Position numbers and translations under genes: made by a program. Source: Oopsacas minuta (Eukaryota; Porifera; Hexactinellida; Lyssacinosida; Leucopsacidae). From it: a stretch of 64,000 bases of DNA. Location of the stretch: the NCBI GenBank assembly GCA_024704765.1, contig JAKMXF010000088.1, forward strand, positions 682,001 through 746,000. The letters are read 5' to 3'. Below, piece by piece: positions 1 through 11,200 of the stretch. Each line of letters begins with the position of its first letter. Position 1 is the stretch's first letter. The notes under the pieces were generated by a model. It ran no database searches. It was given only the letters and a program-made list of their open reading frames with translations, and was not told the origin of the DNA.

Positions 1-661
1 AAAATATAGCAAAAAATAGAAATAATTCCCGGATATTTCCAAAATTTCCCCTGGAAAAGATATGTAATCCCGGGAAGGTGGCAGGCAAGGTTGCCAATTA
101 TGCTATTTCCAAATTTGAAATATAGATTCGCCACTTCTATTTGTGACCAATAGTAAATTGGATTCTTCGGTAAACAAATCGCTCGTTGAAGGACCTAATC
201 CTGTTATTTGCCGTAAAGTATTCTATGAAAATATTGTAAATCAATTCACTCACCTTGAATTACGGCCTCAATGCCAGAATCCAAGCGCCTACAAAAATCA
301 GAAAAAAATGAAAAAATGCGAAAACCAAAAATTCTCACTCACAAACCTTTTTTTGCCTGTAGCAGTAGATTTGGACATAAAAATTTGTAAACAAAATTCG
401 AAAAATCAATCCACGTAAACAATAATAAACAGTATTTCCTCCCTGGTTACTAATTAATTCTTTCAAAATCCTTATCGATGTGGTTGCTTTAGAATTCAAT
501 TTTATTTTCTCCACAGTCTGACATTGTCCCTATTATTAGGCCTATTTTAGAGAATTTTAGCGGCTGCATTTCATTCACGCATCATTTGTAATTAAACACC
601 CATAAATGTGAGAATTCCATTGCTCAATCAATAACACTATGCATATTTGTTATACACCCAC

Positions 662-674
662 GTTGCCTAGCAAC
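662..674. promoter_or_regulatory. X-box-like RFX site
   Basis: GTTGCCTAGCAAC is a near-palindromic match to the RFX-factor X-box (GTNRCC, short spacer, RGYAAC). It lies about 650 bases upstream of the GOLGA7 start. RFX sites usually mark ciliary gene promoters; that GOLGA7 is the target is inference only. Confidence 0.4.
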
Positions 675-709
675 CATGGAATGTAGTCGTGTATGGTATC
701 GATTACGCA

Positions 710-717
710 TGACGTCA
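710..717. promoter_or_regulatory. CRE / ATF palindrome
   Basis: TGACGTCA is the full cAMP-response-element palindrome bound by CREB/ATF bZIP factors. It sits 35 bases after the X-box, so the two could form one promoter or enhancer module. No transcription start is visible. Confidence 0.4.
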
Positions 718-1326
718 TCATGTGACACATTTCTAAAGCTTCATAATCACGTTTTATGTTTTCATCAGTTTACAAATATTTAATTTGCATAATTAAATTA
801 TCTACCAAATAAGCTTTCGAAAACAAATCTTAAAATAGAATTTCTAAATTTAGAAATGGTATAATCATATTTATGATGTAATATGATGGTATCTATACTA
901 AAGTCAAATTCCTTTGTACCAGACACGTTACTATGTTGTGTAAATACTTGTATGGTATTAGAAGAAACTGGATAATTATATCGTTTTCTCTCAATGGGAT
1001 ATTTGACTTTTATAGAGGGAAAGGCTCTCAGTCTGTGAAATATCGATTTGTGATAATCTCACTTTTCTCAGGGCCTCAATTCATATGATCTAGTCAGGAG
1101 TGAGTTGAGTGGCGTGTGTTCCAGGGTGCTGGTGGGTAACTAAATGAGCCAACTTTCAGACAGGGGCGGTCACAGGATATAATTGGGCCTAATAAGGGGT
1201 AGATGGGATCTTGGGGCTACAAATTAGGTGTTAGATTCATAAGTAGAGTTACTCTTGAAAACCAAAAAATCTATTTTTCAGTTATTCAAAGTTTACTTTT
1301 TAGCTAAGGATTAGTTCCATAAGTAA

Positions 1327-1719
1327 ATGGCTACATTCAACATAGTTCCAGAACATAACAAGGTATTCCTATCACGTGATTACACTAATGGTACTGCCTG
1401 CAGGTTCAATATGGAACTACCAACGGAACTAAGAAATAACGTGTCTGAATCTCAATTCAAAGATACCGTCAAGCATATAAACGATATTTTTGCGGAGGCT
1501 GAACGATTGAGTTGTCGGTCTTATATGGAGGGCTGTTTAGGGTGTCTCACTGCGTACACAATTTTCTTATGTGTCCGTACACATTATGAGAAATGTGTCG
1601 ACAGGGTGGCACTTTATATTGTGCAGCAAAATAAAGATGTTTACGAGCCACTAGGTGTGAAGATTTGTGACCCGATGGAACGCGGTTTGAGGTGTATTGA
1701 GATACAGTATTGTATCTGA
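1327..1719 (+). CDS. GOLGA7: Golgin subfamily A member 7 (Erf4 family)
   Basis: Single-exon 130-residue protein of the GOLGA7/GCP16/Erf4 family. Family members are the accessory subunit of DHHC palmitoyltransferases (ZDHHC9 in human) at the Golgi and help palmitoylate Ras-type proteins. The sequence shows the family core: VFLSRDY near residue 14, FAEAERL near 57, and the conserved cysteine-rich CLGCLTAYTIFLC near 70 followed by THYEK, then DPMERGLRCIEI close to the end. Length matches the family (human about 137). The start is the first ATG before the conserved block. The last residues (QYCI) are short compared with vertebrates. The next gene, RRP15, follows on the same strand after 370 bases. 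I see nothing broken. Confidence 0.9.
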   Translation: MATFNIVPEHNKVFLSRDYTNGTACRFNMELPTELRNNVSESQFKDTVKHINDIFAEAERLSCRSYMEGCLGCLTAYTIFLCVRTHYEKCVDRVALYIVQQNKDVYEPLGVKICDPMERGLRCIEIQYCI

Positions 1720-2090
1720 TTGTATTTATTTTTCTAATTTATCTCTTTTAAATAATACTCACTCATATTACATATTTGAGGGATTCATGGTAACTAGGCT
1801 GTTGCCATCTTATAAACAAATAGATGCAGTCCTTGCTAGAACTCTGACATGAACTGACCTGGTCATTTAGTTTTGCCATTAACACAGTATGAACTCCAAA
1901 ATTGTGGCATAAACCACGTGGGCACAAATCCTACAAAACTGGGTTTTAGCTCAATATTAATCGTAAAATCATAGGTCTTATTATGACATCAACTGGGACG
2001 TGTCCTCACCCTATGCTTAATTAATTGATGCACAGTTTGTCGCTATTTTTAGTATCATTAATAAATATACATAGAATTGGTACCAACTAA

Positions 2091-2618
2091 ATGTCAGTTC
2101 CAGAATCAGATATTTCAGCGCCTAAAATGAAAGAAGGGTTTGTAAACGTTCTCAATAATATCCTTAACGATCAAACTAATTCATCGGAATGTGGACTTAC
2201 ACCTTTATTATCACGCGCTAAGAGCCAGCGTTCAACGAATAAATTATTAGCGCGTCATGTTAAGAAGAGATCCCATGTGTTAGAAAAACGACACCGGGCA
2301 CAAATGGCGCGTAAAAAACCGAATATCCTAGATACCCCACGTGAGAGAAAGTTCCAACAATTAGCGACTAAAGGAGTTGTACAGCTTTTCAATGCTGTAA
2401 GTAGTGAACAGAAAAACATGCAAAAAAAGTTAGAAAGTGTGAAAACCGATGCAAAAAAGACAAAACTAATAAAAAACTTTGATAAAAGAGGTTTTTTGGA
2501 TTCGTTACTACATGAAAATCGAGGAAATTCTCGAGAAGAGGGGTTTGATAGTGAAATGAAGAGTGAAAGTAGTGAAAGTATAGAAAGTGATGGGGAATAT
2601 TGTAGTGATTCAAATTAA
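2091..2618 (+). CDS. RRP15: RRP15-like ribosome biogenesis protein
   Basis: Single-exon protein of 175 residues resembling RRP15, a nucleolar factor needed for 60S pre-ribosome maturation. The recognisable core is GFVNVLNNILND near residue 16, a basic central stretch (KKRSHVLEKRHRAQMARKKPN), then the family signature ATKGVVQLFNAVSSEQKN near 92, followed by KKTKLIKNFDKRGFLDSLL. The tail is acidic and serine-rich (ESSESIESDGEY), as often in nucleolar proteins. It is shorter than human RRP15 (about 280), lacking an extended N-terminal acidic region and part of the C-terminus. The start is the first ATG, in the context ACTAAATGTC. It lies 370 bases after GOLGA7 on the same strand. Confidence 0.85.
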   Translation: MSVPESDISAPKMKEGFVNVLNNILNDQTNSSECGLTPLLSRAKSQRSTNKLLARHVKKRSHVLEKRHRAQMARKKPNILDTPRERKFQQLATKGVVQLFNAVSSEQKNMQKKLESVKTDAKKTKLIKNFDKRGFLDSLLHENRGNSREEGFDSEMKSESSESIESDGEYCSDSN

Positions 2619-2712
2619 ATATTAGTAAATACAATATTTTATAGAAACGATTATTTTACTTAAGTTTAACGTGATTTAATGAATACCTTATGGTTGATTT
2701 ATTAATTCTAGC

Positions 2713-3948
2713 ATGGCAACTGAATTTGGCGCTAGTATGCCTGAAGAGACAGCTAGAGAGTTGGAAAGGCTTAGGAGAGAGGTGTTGATGGCGAAAGAGG
2801 AACTCCGAGCCAGATTTGAGTTCTATTTCCGTGTGCTACAGGAGAAACATCTAGAAATGGAGGTACAACTAGATGAAGTGGTCCGTATGGCAGAGGCTAA
2901 AGTGGTGGACAGACATAACAAATTGGATCAGCTGCTAATCACAAAAGCTGAGGTCACACAAAATTTGGTACATAATGAGTTGAATGAAACTCTTGAAAAT
3001 GTGTCAAGGGAGTTGGACCAGAAAATACAAGTACTGGAGGCGATTGGTGACCGGGTACCATCAGTGTGGCTCGAATGGCATGAAGAGTGGTTGGAAGGTG
3101 GCATGGGAGGATTGTGTCAAGTGGTTGAGGGAGTATCCTACGTGAACAGACACAAACCAGTGTGGTCTGGTGTCAATAAAGGAAGTGGAAGTGATGAGAT
3201 ATTCAATCCTATTGGTCTCTCAATAGATAGAGATAACGGAGATATTTATGTGTCTGATTGGTCGGTTCATAGGATTCAGGTGTTCTGTAAAGATGGCTCT
3301 TATAAGAGGACCATTAAGGCACAAGGAATGTCTTATCCTTCTGATATAGCTGTAACACCTCATCAGCTGTTTGTTATATGTTTCCTCTCAGATAATATCC
3401 TCAAGCTGGATAAGGTGTCAGGGGAAATAATGTGTCAAATAGAAACAGGTTATTCCATATTCTGTATTAGAGCTGACGTAGATACACTGTATGCAGGAAT
3501 AGTTGAAGTTAATCACATATCTCATCACAGTTTGGAGGATTTGAGTAAAATCAAGGAAACAGCACTTAACTCTCCTCACATAACACAAGACACAAGGCTC
3601 AGAGACCTAAGAACAACTCCATCTCTATTCGTAGTCCTGTTTAAGGAGTGTGACTATCTGATACAGTTATTTTCAAGAGATGGGAACTTCTTTCAAGTGA
3701 TTGCGTTACAGGAATTACTCACTTCTCCTATCCGTATCTGTCTAGACAGACACCAGAACATTATAGTTAGTGACTACGGAGCTAATAACATTAAAGTAAT
3801 CTCTATAGAGGGACATATTGTAACTACTATTGGACATGAAGGGGAAGGACCTGGAGAATTCTGCTCTCCTTATGGCATTGACATTAACGAGGAGGGTCGA
3901 ATTGTTGTAGTGGACGATAACAGATCTCACATGCTACAATTCTTCTAA
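2713..3948 (+). CDS. NHL-repeat coiled-coil protein, family A copy 1
   Basis: Single-exon 411-residue protein. Residues 10-130 form a charged coiled coil (ARELERLRREVLMAKEELRA onward); residues from about 160 to 411 are NHL-type repeats (for example IDRDNGDIYVSD, PYGIDINEEGRIVVVD) expected to fold as a beta-propeller. There is no RING or B-box, signal peptide or membrane segment, so it looks like a cytoplasmic, RING-less relative of TRIM-NHL proteins. It is highly similar at DNA level to 27960-29204 and 48009-49253. Here the similarity begins at the ATG, with unrelated upstream sequence that ends in an acceptor-like TTCTAG. Differences among the three copies are almost all amino-acid replacements in the propeller. 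Ligand and function are unknown; recognition of a variable target is my inference. Confidence 0.85.
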   Translation: MATEFGASMPEETARELERLRREVLMAKEELRARFEFYFRVLQEKHLEMEVQLDEVVRMAEAKVVDRHNKLDQLLITKAEVTQNLVHNELNETLENVSRELDQKIQVLEAIGDRVPSVWLEWHEEWLEGGMGGLCQVVEGVSYVNRHKPVWSGVNKGSGSDEIFNPIGLSIDRDNGDIYVSDWSVHRIQVFCKDGSYKRTIKAQGMSYPSDIAVTPHQLFVICFLSDNILKLDKVSGEIMCQIETGYSIFCIRADVDTLYAGIVEVNHISHHSLEDLSKIKETALNSPHITQDTRLRDLRTTPSLFVVLFKECDYLIQLFSRDGNFFQVIALQELLTSPIRICLDRHQNIIVSDYGANNIKVISIEGHIVTTIGHEGEGPGEFCSPYGIDINEEGRIVVVDDNRSHMLQFF

Positions 3949-4245
3949 TTATTATTCTCATATTTTTTCATTTTCTTTCCTCATACTATTATTTAGAGAT
4001 TCATGGTTACCAAAGAGTACAATAGGTATGCTGTGTTAATGTTGTGGTTATAAACCTAGGCTCCATGGACTCAATTGTTGTCCACAAAGGACCCCAGTGT
4101 GTTGAAATTGGTATAAGGGGAACGCGTGTGTAAAGATAGGAACCCGTTTACCAAAATTGGATTTCAGAGTTGCATTGGGAGGTGAGGGGGCAATTTGCAC
4201 TATTATAGCCTTTTAACACCTTGAATCATAACAGCATTATAAACA

Positions 4246-5844
4246 ATGGCCTCTCATACACGTGGAGCAAATCCCAGAAATGTCCGTACAGAAAAGTCTG
4301 TTCGTGAGAGATTAGAATCAGAGACCGTCTTGATGGAAGAGAGATTGATTACTCTCCGGAAACAATTGGAGAATGATCGCAGGAACAGAGAGATAAAGAA
4401 TAAGGTTTAAGAAAGTTATAATTATAGACATACACAATTACAAACTGTCCCGTGACACTTTGAAATTGTAGGCACTATTTATATCACGCGTTCATTACCA
4501 CAACCTACCTACACACATCTGGTAAAGTGTTGTCAGGTTTGGTCATGTGACCGTCTGTACAGTTTGTAATTTTACTACTTTTCGAGTTTGGCCATTTTTG
4601 TATATTTTGGGATTTTTACATAAAATTACATATTTTGACACCAAATGTTATACTAACGGATCTATGGTTTATAAGAGATATATTTGTAGGAAAAGGGTAA
4701 TCATAGTTCTGGTTCTTTCTGGGCTAATGGCCAGATGGGTTTTGTGACCACACATGCTCAACAGCTGATCAAAGATATGAAAAATACTCAACATAAGAAA
4801 AACAGGAAATTCAAAATGCTGACGGAGAATTCATTGGTTGAGACGAATAATGTGCCACATCCGCCGCCACCATGCGATAGGGCGAAAGGTGGCGCCATTG
4901 TGAGTTCACCCGAAACTTCACATTCCATTACACTTGGAAATGGTAACTTAGAAACGTTTTTGTGTGAAAGGAATTCGCCAATAAAACATTCTTTATTGGA
5001 TGGTTGCTATGATGAGACTGAAAGTGCGGAATCTTTCAAGACAGTTTTGGAAGAATGGAGGAATGCTGGAATTGAAACTAAAACAGCAATAGGAACTGTA
5101 ACTATAAATACTGAAGTTCCGGTAAATAGAAAAATCCTAGAGATTCCAGATTTCAAAACTAGCAGTACACTGACATACTTTGATAGGCTTATGCTAAAAA
5201 AGTATAAAAGTGGAAGTAACACGAGCAAACTGGAACTAAAAAGTGAAATTCATGAAAATACTGAATCTTTGAATCCCAGTATCAGTCAATATAATATTTT
5301 CTATAATTCTGAAAATTTACATTTAGAACCGGAACCAACACCTAACCAAGGGTTAAAAATCACAGAGATTTTAGATGAAGATGAGCTCGATGAATTGGGA
5401 CCAAAAGGTGTTAAAAATAATCACACGCAGAGTGACAACAATTTCAAAATTGTCACACAAACAAATTTGAGCGGGTTTTTTCTGCTAGGCACTAAAGTTG
5501 TAGGTGAGGAAATTTCAACCAATCAATATCCAGATTATGTGGATAATGGTACCTTGATTTTAGGCGGGAAAACTGCCTGGAACCAAGGAGAATCTATAAA
5601 TAGCCACAAAGTAGTAAATTTTAGTTCAGATTCAGATTCTAGTTCTGATTGTCCATTGGTTGATTTTGATGAGTGTTTTGACAATAATTCCTCTGGTGAT
5701 GATGATATTTTGACACTTGAAAGGTTGTCAAACGAATTAAAGAATGTGTCAGATTGTGGCACGAATAGTGGCATTGAAAGTGGCACAGGTTTGTGGGCAG
5801 AGTTAATGTGTCACAGACCACCAACTTCCAATGATTTCAACTGA
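4246..5844 (+). CDS. unrecognised two-exon protein with N-terminal coiled coil
   Basis: Two exons, 4246-4404 and 4735-5844, join in phase 0 (AAG|gtttaa and ccag|ATG) to give 422 residues. The ATG at 4246 is in good context (ACAATGGC). Residues 15-52 are a short charged coiled coil (SVRERLESETVLMEERL then a run of K/R/E). The rest is low-complexity, Ser/Asn/Glu-rich and probably disordered. A short motif TLTYFDRLMLKKYKSG lies near residue 195 and acidic clusters follow (LDEDELDELG, SSGDDDILTLERL). The N-terminus is loosely reminiscent of the leading helix of ZBBX-type proteins, but no B-box zinc finger is present, so I do not name it. The second exon could be read alone, since it also begins with ATG. 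Confidence 0.6.
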
Positions 5845-6020
5845 ACTGACCCGAACACTTATTGATACATATATTGTTGATGTATAACATAATTTGTTTG
5901 TTTGTTTACTTTCAATCTGAAGGCATTAAACATATTCAAATGTGACAAAATATGAACCTAACAATTCTGAACCATTAAAACATCAATTTTTTGTATGAAA
6001 ACATTCTATTTTAGGTTATA

Positions 6021-6953
6021 ATGCATCAACACTTGTTATTACTCGTACGATGCATCACACATTCCAAATTACCACCTCGGTTGCTAAGGTCCGAGACACA
6101 ATTACGTTATAAGAACACTAGAAAGCCACTTCCGCCACTAACACCTCGAGATCAAGAGAGAGAAAATTATTGGGAAGCTGTCATGACATATTTAGACCCC
6201 AAAGATGATCCTATATCCGAAAAACAGCTGGGGAAATCATCATCAATTTGGCGTCCACAAGAAGGTGCTAGTTCCAAAATGAAAATCAAATCCAAATCTA
6301 GGCCAAATTATGATTATGAAATAGATCTGGAACCATTTGATTCATATGCGAGTATAATCGATAGTAAAGAAAAAGGAAAATCTTTGAATAGAAGATATGA
6401 TGAAGTGTTAAGTGGTGCTTACTTGTCTATGGATGAGCCTTCAGGTGATTTCACGAAGAGACAGGACAGAATACCGCAGAACAAGACCCCTTCCAATCAA
6501 AATAGAGATCCGGAGACTAAGGAAATTTCAACATCAAAGAAAGATATCCAAACTGGAACTATAGATGTCCAAACTCAAACTGAAGTCCCAAAGGATCCCA
6601 TAACTGAGGTAGAAGATTTTGAAGAACATGAGACCAAACCTCTGGAACCGGAACCTAACTTCCTTGAGATGTTACGTGAGTCTAATTGGATGAAAATGGG
6701 AGACCCCAGGAAGAAAAAATTCCGAGGAATAGTTATCAACCAAGTTGGTAACCAGGTTTATGTCGATTACGGGTACAAATTTTTTGGAGTATTCAAAGTA
6801 CCAGATGGAATGGAACCAAGTCAATTGAAAATCGGAACTAAACTGCTAATTTTAGTCAAAGAATTGGAACTAACTCAACATTTTTTAGGTGAAGAATCGA
6901 TGTTCAGTTTGTTAGAATCAGAAATTGAGTTCGATTCCATTATTACCCAATAA
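6021..6953 (+). CDS. MRPS28: mitochondrial ribosomal protein S28 (bS1m)
   Basis: Single-exon 310-residue protein. The C-terminal 95 residues match MRPS28 of the mitochondrial small ribosomal subunit: FLEMLRESNWMKMG near 215, then an S1-like segment with GIVINQVGNQVYVDYGYKF, a central GTKLLILVKELELTQHFLG and a final LLESE. The N-terminus is rich in Leu, Arg, His and Ser without acidic residues up to about residue 30, fitting a mitochondrial presequence. It is longer than human MRPS28 (187): residues 45-210 are a poorly conserved, charged, probably disordered insertion. Start is the first ATG after an acceptor-like tract (TTCTATTTTAG near 6005), so a noncoding first exon is possible. Confidence 0.88.
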   Translation: MHQHLLLLVRCITHSKLPPRLLRSETQLRYKNTRKPLPPLTPRDQERENYWEAVMTYLDPKDDPISEKQLGKSSSIWRPQEGASSKMKIKSKSRPNYDYEIDLEPFDSYASIIDSKEKGKSLNRRYDEVLSGAYLSMDEPSGDFTKRQDRIPQNKTPSNQNRDPETKEISTSKKDIQTGTIDVQTQTEVPKDPITEVEDFEEHETKPLEPEPNFLEMLRESNWMKMGDPRKKKFRGIVINQVGNQVYVDYGYKFFGVFKVPDGMEPSQLKIGTKLLILVKELELTQHFLGEESMFSLLESEIEFDSIITQ

Positions 6954-7782
6954 ACTTATAATTAGTAATATTCAATATTAATCCAGAGGGCGTAGTGTCA
7001 TATACATGGCTCAATCTATAAGCGACACAATAAACAGATGGTGCATGCCACAATTGTGTCCTATAGCGACACGTTCTTATATTACACCCTCCATAATATC
7101 ACAACTCTAAGAAAATATTCTAAATTCAGTAACTTACTATTTTTCCAGTGGCCCCAAAAATGTCCTATGCATGGTTCAATTTTTTAGCGACACAAGAAGC
7201 AAAAGACCATGCCACAATTGTGTCCAAAAGCGACACATTCTTGCCTTCCACCCTCCACAAATCGCAACTATTCAAATTCTACCAAAATCATATATTTATG
7301 CCTTGTTTCATGTCTTTTATATTAGCAAAGAATTCTATTAATAGAACAGACTTATAGGCTTAATTATACAACTGAGATAAGCTATAAATAGAGACAAAAC
7401 TCAATTCTGCTTTAAAAGTTCTATTTTGGTAACTGATAAGTTTTTGACGATTATTCCTGTTTTGCATAAATACTTTTATAGGTTTGTTTTTTATTATTTT
7501 TCACACCTTTTGTTTTGTTGTTTGGCTTATGGTTTCAGTTTGTAACACCTTTATGGGTGGCGTTTTTGGGGGTTGTTTGGGGTGTGAAAATTGTTGCACT
7601 AATTTATAGGAAATTCTTGATTATTTTTCAAAATATTTTCACACCTTTATTCATTTTTTTATTTTCCTTATTTTTGTAAATTATCCTAATTAGATTATCT
7701 AATCCGAAATATATTTGCAAAACTTCAAAACTTCACTAATTTTTTCCAATTAGTTTCTAATTAGTTCTTCCAAATTTGCCAT
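6954..7782. other. intergenic, MRPS28 to minisatellite
   Basis: No gene seen. The interval holds a diverged tandem duplication (6996-7290), then T-rich sequence with two copies of TTTCACACCT at 7499-7508 and 7637-7646. The minisatellite starts at its right edge. Confidence 0.6.
6996..7290. repeat. diverged tandem duplication, about 165-bp unit
   Basis: Two direct, diverged copies (about 6996-7120 and 7163-7290) share the order: ATGGCTCAAT/ATGGTTCAAT, TAGCGACACAA, CATGCCACAATTGTGTCC, AGCGACAC, TTCTT, CACCCTCCA. Function unknown. The block contains short inverted repeats built on GACACAATTGTGTC. Confidence 0.6.
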
Positions 7783-8188
7783 AAAATGATACCGGAACTA
7801 TAATAAGCGCTGAATAGATAAAATGATACCAAATAATATGCGCCGAATAGATAAAATGATACCGGAACTAATAATATGCGCCGAATAGATAAAATGATAC
7901 CAAATAATATGCGCCGAATAGATAAAATGATACCGGAACTAATAATAGCGCGAATAGATAAAATGATACCAAATAGCGCCGAATAGATAAATGATACCAA
8001 ATAATATGCGCCGAATAGATAAAATGATACCAAATAATATGCGCCGAATAGATAAAATGATACCAAATAATATGCGCGGAATAGATAAATGATACCTAAT
8101 AATAAGCGCTGAATAGATAAAATGATACCAAATAATATGCGCCGAATAGATAAAATGATACCAAATAATATGCGCCGAATAGATAAAA
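7783..8188. repeat. 33-bp minisatellite, about 12 units
   Basis: About twelve tandem units with core ATGATACCAAATAATATGC then GCCGAATAGATAAA. Unit length varies from 29 to 38 bp; longer units carry an extra CGGAACT. It ends 70 bases upstream of the mef2 ATG. Apparent reading frames across it are artefacts of the period being a multiple of three. Unit-length variation suggests slippage or unequal crossing-over, and the array is likely polymorphic. Confidence 0.9.
7939..7948. promoter_or_regulatory. perfect MEF2-site consensus upstream of mef2
   Basis: CTAATAATAG fits the MEF2 consensus CTA(A/T)4TAG exactly. It lies inside one variant minisatellite unit, about 310 bases upstream of the mef2 start codon. 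Neighbouring units carry near-misses (CTAATAATAT). Autoregulation is possible but not shown. Confidence 0.3.
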
Positions 8189-8257
8189 TGTATATACATA
8201 TATATTCTAAATTTAGATTTTCACTTCCAATTTTTGAGGCTATAACAAATATCAAAA

Positions 8258-11200
8258 ATGGGTAGAAAGAAGATTGCAATTGAGCGAATCCATGACAACA
8301 GAAATCGCCAGGTATGTGTTGTTTATTTACTTGTTTATTGTTTGTTTTGCTTGTTTGTTTACTCCACTTATCCAATAAGTATTTATAAATGTATTTATTA
8401 ATTTTTGCAGTCGAATAGCCTACATTTCTATGTTTCTTTTGTGTTGTCAGGTTGATAAAATGTGTCGACTTGAAACCATATGGCATATGTACGTGTAAAG
8501 TGGCTTCATTTTCTAATTATAGACCTGGCACAGAAATTCCAACCACTTCTTGGCGTTACTATGCAAATTATTACCATATTTTGTATATTTCTAAATTGGA
8601 ACCATTTATTGGGACTGAAATTTGGTTGGATAACAATTACATATTTGTAGAATATGTTTCAATTGAGATTCCTTAGTTACCTCTTTTGTTTATTGGAATG
8701 TTGTAATTTGTTCCATAGTAGTTATTAGTTCAGAAGCACAAATATGTTCTTTTGTTTGTTTGTTGTTTGCTGATAATAGTTCATATTTACAAGGTTTTAC
8801 TTCCAACTTTGGCCAATTAAATGTTTAGCATTTCGACTGTAGCATATCATAGTTTGATTTTTATTTTTCTCAGTGATTAATCATATTTTCACACCTTCAA
8901 TTTACAGATAACCTTTATGAAAAGGAAGTTAGGCTTATTCAGGAAAGCATACCAACTCAGTGTCCTCTGTGACTGCCAAATTTCTGTGATTATTATGCCG
9001 AAAAATAATAAACTATTTCAATATTCGAGCACTGATATGAATGGAATTTTACAAAAATATGTTTCACACCCGCATCCGGATGAGGCCCTTACCAATGAGG
9101 ACATGTCCAAGGTATGTTGTTGTTGTTGTTGTTGTTTATTTATTGGTACTATTGCTGTCAAATACTGCCAAATTTGGGAGAGTCCAAATGTTGTTGTCAC
9201 TTTTTGTGTAGCTACAATCAACATCCGTTAACTTGAACAGATTTTGATTTCCCAGAGGTGTTACCGACTGTATGTATTGTCCTATTTTTATTTTAATACT
9301 CTATCTACATTATATTCTTATTTCTCTTAACAATTCAATGATTTGTTAAGAGAAAGGAAATCTTGCTCTGTCAGATATTTAGCGTTAACACTCTTTGAAG
9401 AAATACTCAGGAATGTGAACTGCAATATGAAACTAACAATAGTTTTCATTTTGTACTCTCAGTATTTAGCTAGACTCTATGTGCTGTCCCCAAACAGGGG
9501 TCCAGAACCCCTTGGTGATCCACGGACGACAGCAAACTATGTGACCCGTGACCGGAAGAGACCTTTTGTATCAATTATGATTATTTCCAAATACGTAATG
9601 TCATTCCTGTACTGATGACTCGTCCTTTATTTGCTTTTTTATTGATGATTGTCAAAATTCTATAAACTTTCAATTCCTCGCGTTAAATATTCGTTTAATA
9701 TTCATATATTGGAACTAGAACTATAGTGATTATTGAAACCATACAAATTCAATTCACATTTTGTAACAGTTGTTCTATTTTTGTCTTTTCTTATTATTCG
9801 TAGAAAATGAAAACGATGACTATTACTACTTCTGATAATGAAGATATTGAAACACCTGTTCAGGATGTGGTTAGTTTCAGTTTCAGTTTAATATTGTGCT
9901 GTGTGCATAATCTGAAAGTGTGTCCTGAATTGTAAAATGTCGCAATCATTAGTGTCTGTGATTTGCTAATACATTTCAACTTGATTACTCAATTATTTTC
10001 ACCACTTCTAATTCTTGAATTTTCCACACTTGCTTTCGACACATTTTTGCAACTAAAATATCATTTACATAAGTGGAAGTGGCCCAACACTAACGAGGTA
10101 ACCATGGAAACTGGGACATAGTGGGTGTAGCCAAATACCAACGAGGTAACCATGGAAACTGGGACATAATGGGTGTAGCCAAATACCAACGAGGCAACCA
10201 TTGAAACTGGGACTTATCTTTCAAAGTCACAGAAGCACGTTAGGGAGTTGGTGAATCAATTCATGTATAGAATGCTATGATTCATTGCATATAGTATGTG
10301 ATTATATATTCCCCCATCCAATCTTGCGAAAATTCACAAACACCCTGACAACCACTTCTTGTTTTTAGCACTATAATGGGACAATGTTTCCGAATCAAGT
10401 TATCCTCGACCAACCACAATATAAACCAACGTTAGACCAACGCCTGATACAATCTATGTATCCACGTACAATGGTAGATCACAGCAAGCTGCAACAGCAA
10501 CACCTACAGCAGCAACAATTCCAACATCAACAACAACAAAGAATTCCATACCCTGAATCGGTTTGTTTATTTTATGAATATAGTTAGGCATATAATGCAT
10601 ACAACTTTTAGTCAATAGAATATCAGTGTATATATACTGGGTAAACCCTCGTATCTGATAGGTTAGGACATTTTATCACCTATCTCAGAGAGTTTTGAGA
10701 TATCGCTTAGATGTTAAATACGTTCATAGATTTATCACATTCCAAAACACCTACCAAATTTCAAGTTTGTAGCTCTTACCAATTCCTCAATATACGTTAG
10801 GCCATTTCCAATGTATTATCATGAGATATAATTTCGTCACCTTTTCTCCTGTTGTATACGTAATTACTTATTTATATTCATATTTTAATTCAGATTCTAC
10901 AACAAGCACTCCCTATAACACTTCAAAATAGTTTCGATGGTTCAAGTCCTAAGTCCATACAATCTAACACAGACAGAAGTTCCATTAGTAGCCCTCCTCC
11001 CCGTGATGAGAAGTTATCTCTCACTCTACCTCTTGAATCTAATACGCAGAAGTCTCAGAGATTGAGGGTAATTAACACATTCCATTTATGATATACCGTA
11101 TCAAAGTAACCTCCACAAACCTAGCACTCCAGTTATTGAAGTTATCTTTCCACACAAATTTGTGATATTTTGCTTCGAAATTTGTTGTTATTTACAAATA

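Larger units (their letters stand above)
1..1326. other. intergenic, upstream of GOLGA7
   Basis: No convincing gene is seen here. The longest open frame (143-418) has no recognisable domain and a biased composition, so it is left out. The only sites that stand out are a perfect inverted repeat of X-box type at 662-674 and a CRE-type octamer at 710-717, annotated separately. The last 60 bases before the GOLGA7 start include a splice-acceptor-like tract ending near 1303, so a noncoding first exon is possible. Confidence 0.6.

Noticed and set aside
143-418. Plus-strand open frame near the left edge
   Set aside because: No homology that I recognise, Asn/Lys-rich composition and no splice or promoter support.
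7783-8188. Possible CRISPR-like array
   Set aside because: Units are contiguous with no unique spacers and the locus is eukaryotic; it is a minisatellite.
7761-8486. Long minus-strand open frame with repeated SIRRILFGIIL-type units
   Set aside because: It is the translation of the 33-bp minisatellite, whose period is a multiple of three; no start context, no family and the frame crosses mef2 exon 1.
9343-9615. Open frame in mef2 intron 2
   Set aside because: It spans a hAT-like relic (GGGGTCCAGAACCCC, GATCCACGG) and has no recognisable protein.
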